A stretch of DNA of 64,000 bases from Lateolabrax maculatus (lineage: Eukaryota > Chordata > Actinopteri > Acropomatiformes > Lateolabracidae), in the NCBI GenBank assembly GCA_031216445.1, contig CM062215.1, positions 7,896,001 through 7,960,000 of the forward strand. The letters are read 5' to 3'. This document shows, piece by piece, positions 34,031 to 46,116 of this stretch (positions are counted from its first letter, which is position 1; every line of letters starts with the position of its first letter). The translations under genes and the position numbers were made by a program. A model generated the notes under the pieces. It saw only the letters and a program-made list of their open reading frames with translations, was not told the origin of the DNA and did not search any database.

Positions 34031-34599
34031 GCGGCCTGGGTTCAGGCAGAGATGCGGTGTGTGGAAGGAGATATGGAAGGAAACGAAGAACATGCTGGAT
34101 GTCAAAGCAGATTTGGAAATAAACAGAAGATATTTGGTATCTAGAATGTATTCTCTTCTAGCTGTGTATACTGTGTGGCTTTGGGCGTAATGCTCACAAG
34201 TTACATGCAGTGCCGGTACACTAAAGATTGCGATTCAGATTGTAATTCATAATTCCATACTGTTGTGTTTGTCCAGGTGCGTAGCAGCAGTCTACGGGGC
34301 TTTTGGGGGGCGTTGGAGGGGTTTATGGGGGGTCTTGTTGCTAAGATAACACCAAAACACAATTAACCCCCCGTGACACACGAGAAGCACTTCCTCAGCA
34401 TCAGCTACACCAGCAGTTTCCCCTGCCAGCCAGCGCTAGAAAGGGGTTCTATTGTAAAAAGGTGTGTTTACTTTGGCCTGTGCTCACCTTTTTGCCATTA
34501 CCTAGCCCCCTCCCTCCACTGCACACATGCACACAGACTGGAGATCTTAAAGTTGGAATCCAACTCTTATTGCAAATTACCTTTGTCACTGAAAAAAAA

Positions 34600-34985
34600 A
34601 ACGTCTCCTCCTCGGCTCTCCCATTGGTCGAGAAGCCAAGTGTTATTTTCGCTGAATTTCATTGGCAATTTTTTGGTGCGCGCCCACCCACCCCCCGCAC
34701 ATTCCTGGCAAAGTGCTGTAAAATAAACGGCGGGCCACTACGTTTCAACAAGCTGAGATGGAGTGGGCAAGAGAGAAAACAAGCACACGCCAGCGAGAAA
34801 ATGGGCAACTGGTAGAACCCAGGGCTGCGCTATTTGTTGTTACAGATGGCCACGCTCTTAGCTGGCCTCCGTTGATTTTCATTGTGGGGGAGCAGAGTGT
34901 TAAAAAGAATAAAAGAATCAATTGTGAAACATGAGAGGCAGATTGACAGATCTGTGCGGAGGACGCTGGAGGATTTTTTTTTTGT
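34600..34985. promoter_or_regulatory. CNE-like block
   Basis: It contains a CCAAT-type CCCATTGGTC at 34620, AATTTCATTGGCAATT near 34655 and a long low-repeat run to 34975. Two overlapping plus frames of 117 codons occur but lack domains. Confidence 0.3.
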
Positions 34986-34989
34986 GTGT

Positions 34990-35290
34990 TTGCATTAACC
35001 ATGGAAGCTACATGCAATATGCTTTGGGCCTAAAAAAGGGCTTTGTGTTGATATGTGGTGGAATTTCAGCGCTGTTATTGCTAATCTCCAATTCTGAGAT
35101 TGCTTTAAATACATCCTTCTGTATTTGGAGTTGTTTAGCGTCTTCCAGCTAAACTGTTTTGGTTCAGTCTCGCTGCTCCAATTAGTATTAGTATCTAGAT
35201 GCATAAGGCATATGGTCTGTAGTGAAAGAGCTCCAATAAGCCCACTGTGTGCCAGCTGCTCATCACCAAATGGCATGTGTTGGTGGAGAC
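34990..35290. promoter_or_regulatory. Strong candidate CNE
   Basis: AT-rich, repeat-free and dense in homeodomain and GATA-like words: GTTATTGCTAATCTCCAATT, CTCCAATTAGTATTAGTATC, GATGCATAAGGCATATG. It has all the visual hallmarks of a deeply conserved developmental enhancer. Short frames on both strands are not coding-like. Confidence 0.45.
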
Positions 35291-37707
35291 CAAAAAAGAG
35301 CTAAAAGTACAGTGAATATGGGAACTTGCTTTTTTCTCATGAACTACTGTGTATGTTTCGAACCCTGATCACTGCCATAGGTCATGCAGGTCTCCCCAGT
35401 GTTTATCCCAAAGCTGAATCACACCCTAACAAACTGCTACTTGTTTGTCTCTCTGGTGTTTGAACCTCAGTGTTGTTTTATGGCCGGTACACATCAAGGC
35501 ATAAGTGTTGAAAGCAGGGCTCAGCAGGTTTACAGTGAAGAAAGTGATGATCAATACCATTCATGGGCCATTATTACATGTGGTTGAACCTCATCTTTTA
35601 CTCAGGACTAGAGTTTAAACACCATATTCTGCGAGCCTACTAACACACAAAACCATCTATTTGTGGTAATTTCTGCGGTACAATCTGTAATCAAAGATTT
35701 GCGCTGCGGAAGTCATAAATACACACAAACATGCACTTGTGTATTAATTTGGTGTGTGTGTGCAAGAGCACATGTACGCAAGTGGATGTTAGTTCGCACG
35801 CATGTGCATTCACGCATCTGTATTTATGCATGTGTTTTGCAATAGGGACAGAGAGGGAGGGGAGGCAACAGCTGGCCACAGCTTCACACCCTCCATGGAT
35901 GCTTCACCGCCACATTTCAGTAGAAACAGCTGGAGTTGTCACCGCTCAGATACGCCACCTTCAGCATACAGCTACCTGGGGGGAAGCAAGAAGCGAGTGG
36001 GAGAGGAAAGGGGACGAGCCAAGTTAAGTGAGTCAAACTGTATTAATGTGAAAAGCATTTGTATGCAAAAAAAAAACATTTGGCGCCCTACTTTCCAGAG
36101 AAACAAAAAGAACACAGAAAATTCAATTATAAATCTGAGGAAAACAATGGTGATTTTGGAGCAAATTTTATAAAAAGTAAAAGACAGCAATGGGCTAGAA
36201 AAATCTGAAAAACAGAGTTGGAAGTGAAGTGAAAAGCTGATGAATCTATGATCCTGTACATGTACGAGCAACATCTGCAGATCAGGAGGACAAAGAATAA
36301 GAAACCAAACCCTAATTTGCTCTACCTCTATGTAGGTACAAGGTAGAGCAAGGAGCTCTGATGCCATGGAGAGGGGGAGAAAATGGAGAGAGGCTTCCAG
36401 GGTGAAGTTCAAGCTCCTCTCCTCTTAACTCTGTGGTTGCAATTTCCCCTTCTTTACTGTAACTCAAACCCAGGCAGCTCGTATGAAAACACTCCATCTG
36501 CGGGCTTGGAACGCACTTTGACGTCAAAAGGGTTTTCCCATGAGGCCGGGGGGACCCTTATCGACAGCGCCTGCCCACGTCAACAGAGGCGAGAGCGCCA
36601 AATCGTTCTTGTCCAATTGCCAAATTACTCTATTACTCAGGACAATATTGCTGGAATTCTGACTTAACCCAGAAACTGATAATTGTGTTTTTTTATTAGG
36701 TGGTAAGCACCCTTACTGCTGTGGTGTTCTCAGAAATGGCTTGTCAGTGTCCGGTACTATGATGGTAAGTGACGTTGTTTTCTACCCAGTTCCTTTATTA
36801 TTTGTTCTAAATTTATCTATTAAATATACAACACGTCACTGAAATTTCCCGTTGGTACTTATTTCATTTTCATTCAAAGTTTTGCCTAAAATGTCAATCT
36901 AACAAGATGAATTAATTTTGATTGTGTAAATTAAACGACCTCACGTTGACCCCCAGAGTCGTCATTGGCTACAGAAAGCTCCAATAGGGAAGAAGGTAGC
37001 ATCTAGAAACGACACTTCCGAGATGATTCTGAAACCTTATTCTGGTGATTTCTAAGGTTTCGCATGCACAGTTTGGTGTATTTTCCCTTCAACAGACTAT
37101 TTTTTCACAATTGACTTTGACCTCACTTGAAAAGTTGGTGTAAGCGAATTCACTTGAGAGCGCAAAGCACATAAGGTCAAGTGAACCCAGCGTCAGGCTG
37201 GAGATTCACTGCACACCCAGACAAGGAACAGGCCGGGACAGTACCTGAGGACCAAGATGAAACGCTTCAGGTTCAAGTCCCGCGTTGCCGTAACTCACTG
37301 ACACATAATCTAAAAGCAGCAGAAGCCTACAAAGGTCGCTCAATCCCTACAGGTAACACCTGTTGAAAAGTCAGCAACCCCTGTACAAAAAGCAACAACA
37401 TCAGCAAAACAACAACAACTGTGCCCCGGCCGACCCAGCCCTCTCATCTCTGGTTCATTCGGCCGTCTTGAAAAGCGTGTTGGTCCATGCTGTCGTAGGC
37501 GGGAGGACCAACTCCGCTCTGTAATCATGTCTTCAGTCCTAACAGACAGCTGTGTAACCAGGTGAGTCTCAGAGCTTTCATCCTAATGACAACCCCTGGC
37601 TGACTGCTGTCAACGGGGCTAAAGGGGCTTAAGGCCAACTGCAGGGAGGATTAGGAGCAGGACTGGGAACAGCAATAGGTTTTCCATGCAGCTCTTGGCT
37701 CTGTTAC

Positions 37708-37709
<2 letters not shown>
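35291..37709. other. Long non-coding stretch, nothing firmly recognised
   Basis: About 2.4 kb. TG/CA-poor except 35750-35830. A minus frame of 146 codons (35972-36412) is Phe/Leu-rich because the plus strand is purine-rich, and I regard it as an artefact. No splice-supported exon found. Confidence 0.4.

Positions 37710-37737
<28 letters not shown>
37710..37737. repeat. Poly-A, 28 bases
   Basis: An uninterrupted A run. I see no retroposon body or target duplication around it. Confidence 0.97.
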
Positions 37738-37741
<4 letters not shown>

Positions 37742-38773
37742 CCCTTTTGGAACGCAGGCGGGATAATTCGCTGCCGCTGCTGCTGCCAGCCAGTTTCACC
37801 AAACGTAAAGAGTGTTTTTTCATGCGGACCGAGCAACAGATGGACGCCGAACCAGGTGCACATTATGAAAACACAACAGTGAGGTGACTGACATTGAAAA
37901 ACACACATACTTAAATGTCAATATACGACTAAATCCAGCCACATGTCCCCTGATCACTACTTGACACGTCCACACTACCACATATGGATCCCTTAAAGAG
38001 AAAAAGTTCCTATACGTGTGTGTGTGGGGGCACAAGTGTGAAAATGTTCACCTCACATTGACAGAGCTTACAGGTGTAGCGCAACACAGGAAATTTCTTG
38101 CAGTTAATAAATTTATGAACTAAATGGTCCCCTTAGATTTGGGCAGCGTGCCACACAGAGTACAGACAAACACTATAAGGATTCTCAGTAGAGTAATCAT
38201 TTGAAATTACATCCTGATAGGTGCGAGTGTGGTGGAACGGGCATTTGTCTGCATAGTCACACTGAAGAAAAGCAGTTTCTATCAAGTCATCGCAGTTTAA
38301 GAAATAAGATTCTCTTACAAAATATTTGAATACGTTTTAGTATGTCTAATAGATTGCCTCAGTCAGATAAGCCAGAGATAAGACCACAACCACCACTGAG
38401 CTCTTCTTAAGCAAGCTAAGACAACTATGGGTACATTTGAGGAAAAGATGTATTAGTGGAGAAATTGTAAAATTTTTAAATATTTTCCTCATCAGTAAAA
38501 ATGTCAGTATTTACAAGATTACATGGGCCTACAAAGCCCTACATACATGTGGAATCAATATTCAAAGTCAGCTCAGCATCACATACCTTTAAATTAAGTT
38601 CATAAGAGAATCATCCACATCAGCTTCTGTGTACAGATAACTTGCTAAATCAAAACAATACTGACTTATTGTACTTTCTTGCATTGAACCTGTGTTGCAG
38701 ACACTGTTAGGGGGTTACAGCTTGCATATCTTGACATTGACATTGTCCATGTGTCAGCTGAGTCTCCCTCCTC
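37738..38773. other. Non-coding stretch
   Basis: AT-rich with no gene or repeat family recognised. Confidence 0.45.
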
Positions 38774-38928
38774 CACACACACACACACACACCCCTCCCT
38801 CTTCTTCTCTGTCCATTTCTCGGAAGAGGCACTGGGGAGCTGTGGACAGAGCATAGGCCTCTCTTTCTCTGTTAAACACACCACACCACCACCACCATCC
38901 AACCTCTCCCTCTCTCTCTCTCTCTCTC
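38774..38928. repeat. (CA)n and (CT)n simple repeats
   Basis: A CA run at 38774-38792, CAC triplets at 38881-38897 and a CT run at 38907-38928. Confidence 0.95.
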
Positions 38929-39131
38929 GTTCTGCATTTCAAGCTATTTGAATCTTAAATGTTAGCATTTGTGGCTGATTCTAATGTAACAAAATATTCA
39001 AGCCAACGCTTACAGCGTGTCAGTGTGATGGCTGCATTGCATTCTGGTCAACTGAGGCTACTGTCAGTGATAGAAATTGGTGATTGATTGATTGATTTTC
39101 GAATGTAAGACGTATAATATGTTTCAAGAAA

Positions 39132-39171
39132 ACCTGCATGCAGGTAAACACGGACTGTTCACCTGCATGCA
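39132..39171. repeat. Palindrome ACCTGCATGCAGGT with a second half copy
   Basis: A 14-base perfect palindrome at 39132-39145. Its first 11 bases recur at 39161-39171. CAGGTA/ACCTG are ZEB/E2A-type words. Confidence 0.9.
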
Positions 39172-40054
39172 ACCAAAGCCCGCTTAAACGTGATTGGTCA
39201 ATACTACTTGGCCTACAAACGGAAACCAGAACGTTTCTGATAGCAAAATGTTGGTCCTTTGCCTACAGATTCTGCATACATGTGCAGATATCTGTTTATA
39301 GAGATTAGAGGACTTGTGCTGATAGTTGACCCCGTCTGTACAGGTGCCCCAAGACAGAAGCCTTGTCCCCCTGCCGATGGATCCAGTGGAGAGACATCAA
39401 AAGACCAAATGTGCCAGCAGGGAAATGTGCCATTTTCCAAATCTGCTCTGGGGCACAAACATCAAATCAAAAACAGTAAAAGACGGCCAAGTGGTTCAAT
39501 GTTCCAGGACTAAAAGCATCATATTAATGGTGTCCGTGTAAGCCAAATCACTCTCCGAAATCTGTGTTTAGTTTAATTGAGGATTTTCGGAGTTCATGGA
39601 TATTTTCTAATATGTGCACTGTAATCTAGATGTTAGTTGCTTAACTCTGGGGTTTTGGCATAAACAGCAGGGCCCGCTCTTGGGAGGAGCCGTCTGCTGC
39701 AAGAGCAAACGCTTAGTGTCTGAATCTGTAATGTGAGAGCAGCTACAGGCCTCTGCAGACGCCTCCATGCAGCTCAGGCAGAAGGGATGAACCCATACTG
39801 CCCCCTAGAGGCAGAGAGGGGAAACCTTTGGACAGCAAAAAAATCACAGTGAAGCAATTTGGGGAAGTTTTGGATTTTATCTCCATCATTTGTCTCATTT
39901 TGACAGGTTTCATACTAAAATAAGGCTGTTATGATTGTTCAAGTACTGATTTTTTTACAAACTGCAATTAAGCAAAGACAAGAATTCTATTAGACCTGCT
40001 GACTTAACTTTTATGAAGACTCTTACACATGTTCACAACATCCTCTGCTAAGCT
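39172..40054. other. Non-coding stretch
   Basis: No gene recognised. The (GATT)4 run just before, at about 39081-39097, is a minor simple repeat. Confidence 0.45.
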
Positions 40055-40440
40055 GAGAAAACCCATCAAAGCAACCTATCAAGCAGCACATTTTGATGAC
40101 TCCTTACTACTGCAGTCATGTTTTACAAGCTATGCTGTGTCAGTTTTTCACAGGCCTCATTTTCACTGTGGCTTTGAATGTAGTTTGTCATTGCAGTCCC
40201 AGTACATCCAGTCTTATTATTAACTCCCCTTACAAAACCCCTTCAATTTCATCCTGTTAACTGTTTTGTTATCCCCGACCTCCACTGTGAGATTTCTTTA
40301 AAACCGGTTGAGACGTTTGATGCAGCCAGAGTACGAAAGGCATAATTCTGTCCTCACGTAATAACGTCTCTGTCAAGGATGTGGCGGTTTCCAGCGTAAA
40401 GGCCACGACAAAGCAACCGCCAGACTGGGGTTTATGATGC
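40055..40440 (+). mobile_element. Interspersed repeat B, copy 1
   Basis: Similar along most of its length to 42558-42895, in the same orientation about 2.5 kb away. Shared segments include AGCAGCACATTTTGATG, TCAGTTTTTCACAGGCCTC, TCACTGTGGCTTTGAATGTA and GGCCACGACAAAGCAA. It ends in a hairpin (GGCGGTT at 40383-40389 against AACCGCC at 40415-40421). No coding capacity; the family is not identified. Confidence 0.75.
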
Positions 40441-42428
40441 TTAGACTTGCTAATTAACTGACTTACTGTTGCCTGTTCAACATCACACCATTCAGGCACA
40501 TGTGGCTTTTTTGAGGGGTCCATACAACCTAGTTTCTTGTTCCTGAACCAGCTCCTGCTGTGCATTAAGGAAAAATTTCGAGGAGTAGGCCTAAATATGG
40601 AGCATTTGATATTATCCGATGTCATTAAGGTGCTGCTGCTTGGTAACTATTTTGCAGGAGTGAATAATGCAGAGAAGTGTGCTGTTTACCTGTGTATGCA
40701 CTACATCAAAATGTGTAGAACTGACTAAGGCTTAAATAGTTAACAGTGACTCCACCAGACTTTGGGTTTTGAACTTAAAAGGTGAAGTCAGACAGATAAT
40801 GAGTGCACTCTGATGTTACATTTTTGAATTGAAGGAATAGGTTGACATTTTGGCAAAACTACTACTAAAAAAAGTGTGTCAACCAGAGATAACAATTTTT
40901 TAGGTGTGTTTTATCATCAGTATGTCCAAAGCAAAGCCATCATTTCAGATGCAGAAAATACAACTTTCAGTTGCCTCCATAAATGATGAAATAACTGCAG
41001 CATTTTGACTAACTGCAGCGAGACATTGTTTACCAGTTAGCACTACCACAATAACCACTATTAACTACCATGAGAGCTGAAAACATGTTTTACACTCCTA
41101 ATAAATGGTTATACATGGCTGCCGCACCACTCGAGGTTCCGTGCAAAAGTCTAAATTCTTTCATTCAACACTTGACGCCGACAGGCAATATAAACCAAAG
41201 ATGCATAAAATCTTTTATAGCTTGCCATTAGCTGGAAACATGTTGGCTGGTTACAATGCTGCAATAAAGGATGTTTCATTTTATTGCAAATTGATGGTGC
41301 GCTCCATTGTTCAAGCAGCTTGTTGCCACTTTAGGCCTGTTTGATTTCACTCCGACATGAACTGCAGACATTTGCTGATGGCAGTTAGCTCTGGGTGAGA
41401 AAACCACAGAGGCTCTAACTGCTGAAAGGTGCAACTGAGCAAGGCGGTGGCCTCTCTTACTACAGTCACGTGTATGTATCAGGGAAAAGAAAATCAGGCA
41501 GAAAGTCAGAAATCTAAATGATGTGCATCAGTTTTCCTGAGGGTTGGGAGATGAACCAAAACTTCAGCGATAAAAAGGGCCTTTCAAGCCCAAAATCTTT
41601 ATTTGAAGATGGAGCCCCAGTGACTGAAGCACTTTCTGTTTCTAATTTGTCACTCATCTGTCATCAACTCTTTGGAGGGTAAGAATTGGATCCTTCTGCT
41701 TCACATGCACGCCAGACCCATTTTTATCACCGTCTTACGTTTGAATTTGTTACCCTTTCACAGTAGTCTATCTATCCCTCTAAATCTCTCGTTCCGTTTT
41801 TCTCCCTCTCTGCTTTTCTACACCTCTTCCCATGGGGTGAGTGGGTAGGATGTGACTGTTAGAGTCATAACAAGCCGGTGGAAGCGAGACAGACATGGGA
41901 GCCAGCAGAGGAGCCCTGCTGCTTCGCCCACCTCCTGATGACTTTACAATGTGACAGAACCACTCGTCCTTGTTTTACTGAAGGGGGACGTGAGTGCCAA
42001 CATGCTGAGGAGCGCACAACAAGAGAAGATGGCAACTAATAACAATTTGGCAGGAGGTTGAGTAAGAGAATTGAGTTGTGGCAAGTTTACGTGTGTGTTC
42101 ACATTTCTGTGTGAGTGTGTGTGCATATATCCATAGATCTGTAGCTCCCACTCACTGAGGAGCACCAACAGGTCCAGGAAGCATAATAGCACTTCAAGCT
42201 TCCTCTTCTTCCTCTGGGAAAACCAACCAGCCCACTGACGAGCTCAGCAGGCAGCAAGAGTTGCAGATCCACCATCTACCCATCTTTCTATCTATATATG
42301 TATGAAGCTACTGGCTAGTTTGCTAGAGCCATCTGGCAACCTGTCTGTTAAACTTTAAACACTATTTAATTAAGAGCATACTACCATTACAGTTGCTCTC
42401 TGAGGCTGTACTTATGCATGAGGGACCT
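40441..42428. other. Non-coding stretch, probably containing degraded repeats
   Basis: About 2 kb. AAGGAATAGGTTGACATTTT near 40833 resembles the start of a common fish dispersed repeat. No exon recognised. Confidence 0.35.
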
Positions 42429-42516
42429 TTGAGGCTCATGGGAATGTCTTGAGTTTTGCAGGTATTTGTTATAAACCAAAGTACTGGACAAATTTAGATT
42501 TGGATCTGATTCATTT

Positions 42517-42936
42517 AAGGGATCAGCAAATTATTACAATTCATCCTGTGGAGAACAAGGCATCAAAGAATCGAGCAGCACATTTTGATGCAATTATTTT
42601 TTACAAGCTATGCTGCGTCAGTTTTTCACAGGCCTCTTTTTCACTGTGGCTTTGAATGTAGTTCAGTCCTGGCATATCCGGTCTTATTATTAACCACCCT
42701 CACAAAACTTACATATTTTGCTATCCCCGACCTCCACCGGGAGATTTGTTTAAAACCAGTTGAGACGTTTGATGCAGCTCAAAGTTCAAAGGCATAATTC
42801 TGTCCTTGCATAATTACATCTCTGTGAAGGATGTGGTGGTTTGCAGCATGAAGGCCACGACAAAGCAAACCACCAGAGTGGGGTTTATGATCACCAAGGG
42901 ATCACCAAATTATTACAATTCATCCTGTGGAGAACA
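42517..42936. repeat. 41-bp direct repeats flanking an insertion
   Basis: 42517-42557 and 42896-42936 are 41 bases long and differ at one position (G at 42526, C at the matching 42905). They belong to repeat C and bracket repeat B copy 2. Confidence 0.9.
42558..42895 (+). mobile_element. Interspersed repeat B, copy 2, nested in repeat C
   Basis: 338 bases homologous to 40055-40440, lying between the 41-bp direct repeats. Its hairpin arms are GGTGGTTTGC (42835-42844) and GCAAACCACC (42865-42874), a 10-base perfect stem. Confidence 0.75.
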
Positions 42937-43097
42937 TGAATGTCAGGACAATCCATCCAATAGTTTTTGAGGCATTTCACTCAAAACCGAAAATGTCAAC
43001 TTTATAGCGGTGCTAGAGAAAAAGTCAGGGGGTCACCACAGTCATTGGATTCATTCTCTTGGCAACTGGAATGTCATTACCAAATGTTACCAATCGT

Positions 43098-44886
43098 ACC
43101 ATGTGTGGTCAGACAAAAAGCGTAAAAGTGTTTTTGTCCACCACTTCTTTTATTCTTTATTTGTTAAGCTTCCTGGCGGAGTGTACGCATGGAGCGGTGT
43201 GTGGCAGGAAAATGCAGATGCCGCGTCTACACTGCCGGATATTAAACATGAAGGAGAAACAGGTCCTACAGAAACTTTTCCACCTCAGCCAAACATAATA
43301 ATAAAACATTTTCTGATATATTTCTGGCATTTCAACTTTCTACGCAGATATTAAAAATGGGCATATGCACAGCTGGGTGAAAATATACTTTGAGTACTTT
43401 TAATGCTATTAAACTCTTAAATAAATACAGCGAAATGCATACACAGTGCAACAGGAGCCTCTCCAATGAGAGTCTACTCATACTCGGTCCACTGCAGGGG
43501 TCCTGCTGTGGTCAAGCCAACAGCAGGAATGCAGACTGGTATCCCAAGGGCAGTGGGTTAAGAATCTCTCAGTCTGCTTCTCTTTTTTTTCTCCTCCACC
43601 CAAAACAGTCCAGGGCCTTGGAATGGTGTTAAAACAACAGGGCTCTCTTAAATTAGCCCAGTGCAAAAGTCCTATTCAGCGTTTCCTTCACGGTCCAGCA
43701 AGAAAGCTCTCCCTCCATCTCTCCCTCCAAACCTGAGCAGGGGTCTTCTGCAGGCCACGGCTGTGCAAACCCAATCCAAACAGCCAGGGGATGGAGATGA
43801 AGGCTTGGAAGGCAATTGACCAGCTAACCCACTAGTTATTGAGCTCTCGCGCTCCGTTTTCAGTTGTGCAACTCAACAAACAATCAGGCCGGCTCATGAA
43901 CTGACTGAAGGGGCTGTTAAAAATTGCAGGGGAGCAATTTTCTAAAAAATAGTTTTCAATTTTCATAAAATAAAATTCATTGATGTAACCAGAAAGCTTA
44001 ATAAGGCTAAATAACAACATAAGGCTAAGCTCTTTCTCTCATTTTTTTACAAGAACAATAAAATACATAAAGCTTAAACAGAGACCCCTCGTGGAACCGT
44101 GCATGCAAACAATGCAGCGATTATGATGCGACAGTGTAACTGCTAATAAAACCAGGAATAACTTCTAGAAGTGTGTAGATGTCTGTCACTAATTTACATT
44201 TAGTGCTATATTAAATTAGAATTTCGGGCTGTATCCAGTTTAGTAGCTTTCCCTTCACCATGAAACTTAACAGATGCTAGGATGTCTGTTGTGATGGTTG
44301 TATTTATCCAGACTTTATGAACTCAATGCCCGATTCCTTGGAGCGACACTAAGCATATTGTCAACTCATCAAAGACGGAGCAAACTGCTGGAGCAGGCGA
44401 TCGTCTCCAGACCTGCCATTCTCTTTCGATTCTCCTTATGTCTGTGCCATACTGATGAAGATTGATTTATCTGCGCACCGTGACTGGGCTAAAACGGGAC
44501 ACTGATCTGGCTGATTTGCTTTACATCGGGGCTCAGTCCAGAAGTTTGTGTCTGTGCATGCTTTCCTGCTGCGTCTGTCTTTCCCTGTCTCTCACAGTTG
44601 GAGACAGATTTGGACCGCTCCAACTTTTTCCCAAGCTAAACTGCCTTTGTGGGTTCTGCATTATAGTCAGTCACCCACAGGCTTCTGACCTACTGACATG
44701 AGCCCTGTTAGGCTCTCCGTCATCCACACTAAGGACAGAATGGGGTCGTGACCTTGACATTCAGAGCCTTCGAGGGCAGATGTAGGGATCCACCCAGACC
44801 TTTCCCAGGGTTCCTCTGAGATTCTTGATTCCGCTTTCTCTTTCCTGTTCCATCACTGCCCCTATCTCGCCATCTCCAGCTCGGAT
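43098..44886. other. Non-coding stretch
   Basis: About 1.8 kb without a recognised gene or repeat family. Frames of 79-114 codons at 43010-43354 are unrecognised and start inside repeat C. Confidence 0.4.
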
Positions 44887-44888
44887 AC

Positions 44889-44958
44889 CTCTCTCCAGAG
44901 TCCATATGTTAACAGATACATCAAAATACACGGAGTGGGTGTAATTTTTCAGGTTTGC
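44889..44958 (-). CDS. Exon-like segment, unknown
   Basis: The minus strand reads TTTCGAG | GCAAACC and GGAGAGAG | GTATCC around 70 bases. The frame encodes ANLKNYTHSVYFDVSVNIW then TLER, which looks protein-like. It lies in a 72-codon open frame (44761-44979). The acceptor lacks a good polypyrimidine tract and the donor is only fair. Not recognised. Confidence 0.15.
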
Positions 44959-45229
44959 CTCGAAATCCCGGACGTGCACGTGATGTTAATGCAAGAGGGA
45001 CCATGAATCAATCTCCACAACCTGACCTTGTCTCCCACCCTGACATAGAACTCTCATATTGCCAAGGCTCATTACAGGCTAAAGTAGAAGCAGCAGATCA
45101 AGGGAGCTCCCCAGCAGGTTAATTTCCTCAACTAACCAAATCTCCTACATCAAATGGATCATCTTTCACTGCACCTAAGCTCTGGAGCTCTGAAGTCTGC
45201 GACTGAAACTCGGAGGACCTCCAAGTTTT

Positions 45230-45480
45230 TCTTTGAAGTCCTAGAAATCAAAGTAAATGTCATTTGAGAAACAATACCTTAAAAAAGGCATTTATGAGGA
45301 AGATAAGCTTATCAAATGGACTGCAATTTCCTTATGAAAGATAGACCCTAGTATAATCTTGAAAGGGCTAAAATTCTGAATGACCGCCCTGTCCCTTTTG
45401 AAATTGCAGAATTTCTCAATCACTGTAGCAGATTTTGCTGAGTCACAGTGCAGTGCCCATATTTCCTGCAAGCGGTTTCA
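45230..45480. promoter_or_regulatory. CNE-like block with palindromic GATA site and MARE
   Basis: GATAAGCTTATC at 45302-45313 is a perfect palindrome holding two GATA sites in opposite orientation. TGCTGAGTCA at 45436-45445 is the core of a MAF/NF-E2 recognition element. Both lie in repeat-free sequence. Combined GATA and NF-E2 sites are typical of erythroid enhancers; whether this block is one is inference. Confidence 0.4.
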
Positions 45481-45720
45481 GCTATTGTGATGGACTTCCT
45501 GACCTCCCTCCCCTAGATTTTATGTCCTCTCGGTAAAGTTTCACTTCCCGGTTGTTGACACACGCCCCTGCCCTTCCACAACTGGTCACGGTAATGCTGG
45601 GAATAATCAGGGTCAGGTCGGCCTCCACCTGACGCCCCACATCTGCAAATCTTTTCACGGCCCTCACCGTCCCGCCTTGGTGTCTCAGAGCAACAACCTT
45701 CCTGCATCATGAGCAGGATC
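45481..45720. other. Open minus-strand frames, no gene recognised
   Basis: Two overlapping minus-strand frames (65 and 61 codons) are open. Neither has a recognisable domain or a convincing splice pair. Confidence 0.3.
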
Positions 45721-46069
45721 AGGGGTTACTCATTCACATGTCGGATGAGGGAGGAAGTTGTGTCTTTAAGGGAAGCAAAACGTACAACTTCTTCAGGCAG
45801 GGAAACAAGGTAACGTGCTGTTCTCACACATCATATTCAGGGTATGACATACTCAAGTTTTCCTTCCTGTTTGTCCATACTTAGTGATAAGACTGACTGA
45901 TTAATTAATACAATAGGACAAAAATAGAAAAGAATAGAATAGATAAAGAGCTGAAGAAGTCAGGACGGAAGAGTTATAGTGAGCCAAATTGAACCGAACT
46001 GGGCATTCGGCAGTTCCCACTGTGGGTGTTGAAAGGCTCTCTGATCTGCAGTTTAGCTCTCTGTCCACA

Positions 46070-46090
46070 GAAGCAGCAGCAGCAGCAGGC
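46070..46090. repeat. Short (CAG)n/(GCA)n run
   Basis: About five GCA triplets. Confidence 0.9.
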
Positions 46091-46116
46091 AGAAACCCTA
46101 AGTCTCCAAAAAGAGG

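Larger units (their letters stand above)
42429..43097 (+). mobile_element. Common percomorph interspersed repeat C, interrupted
   Basis: The left part GAGGCTCATGGGAATGTC, GTTTTGCAGGTATTTG, ATAAACCAAAGTACTGGACA and the right part AACATGAATGTC, CAATCCATCCAATAG, TTTCACTCAAAACC, GGTGCTAGAGAAAAAGTCAG follow, in order, a repeat that I recall from many perch-like fish genomes. It is broken at 42558-42895 by repeat B copy 2. No coding capacity; the class is unsure. Confidence 0.75.

Noticed and set aside
35972..36412. 146-codon Phe/Leu-rich minus-strand frame
   Set aside because: It is the complement of A/G-rich sequence, which yields hydrophobic codons without coding selection.
37262..37290. B-box-like GGTTCAAGTCC suggesting a tRNA or tRNA-derived SINE
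   Set aside because: No A-box at the right distance and the flanking bases do not form a T-stem.
37710..37737. Poly-A as a retrocopy tail
   Set aside because: No retroposon body upstream and no flanking target duplication.
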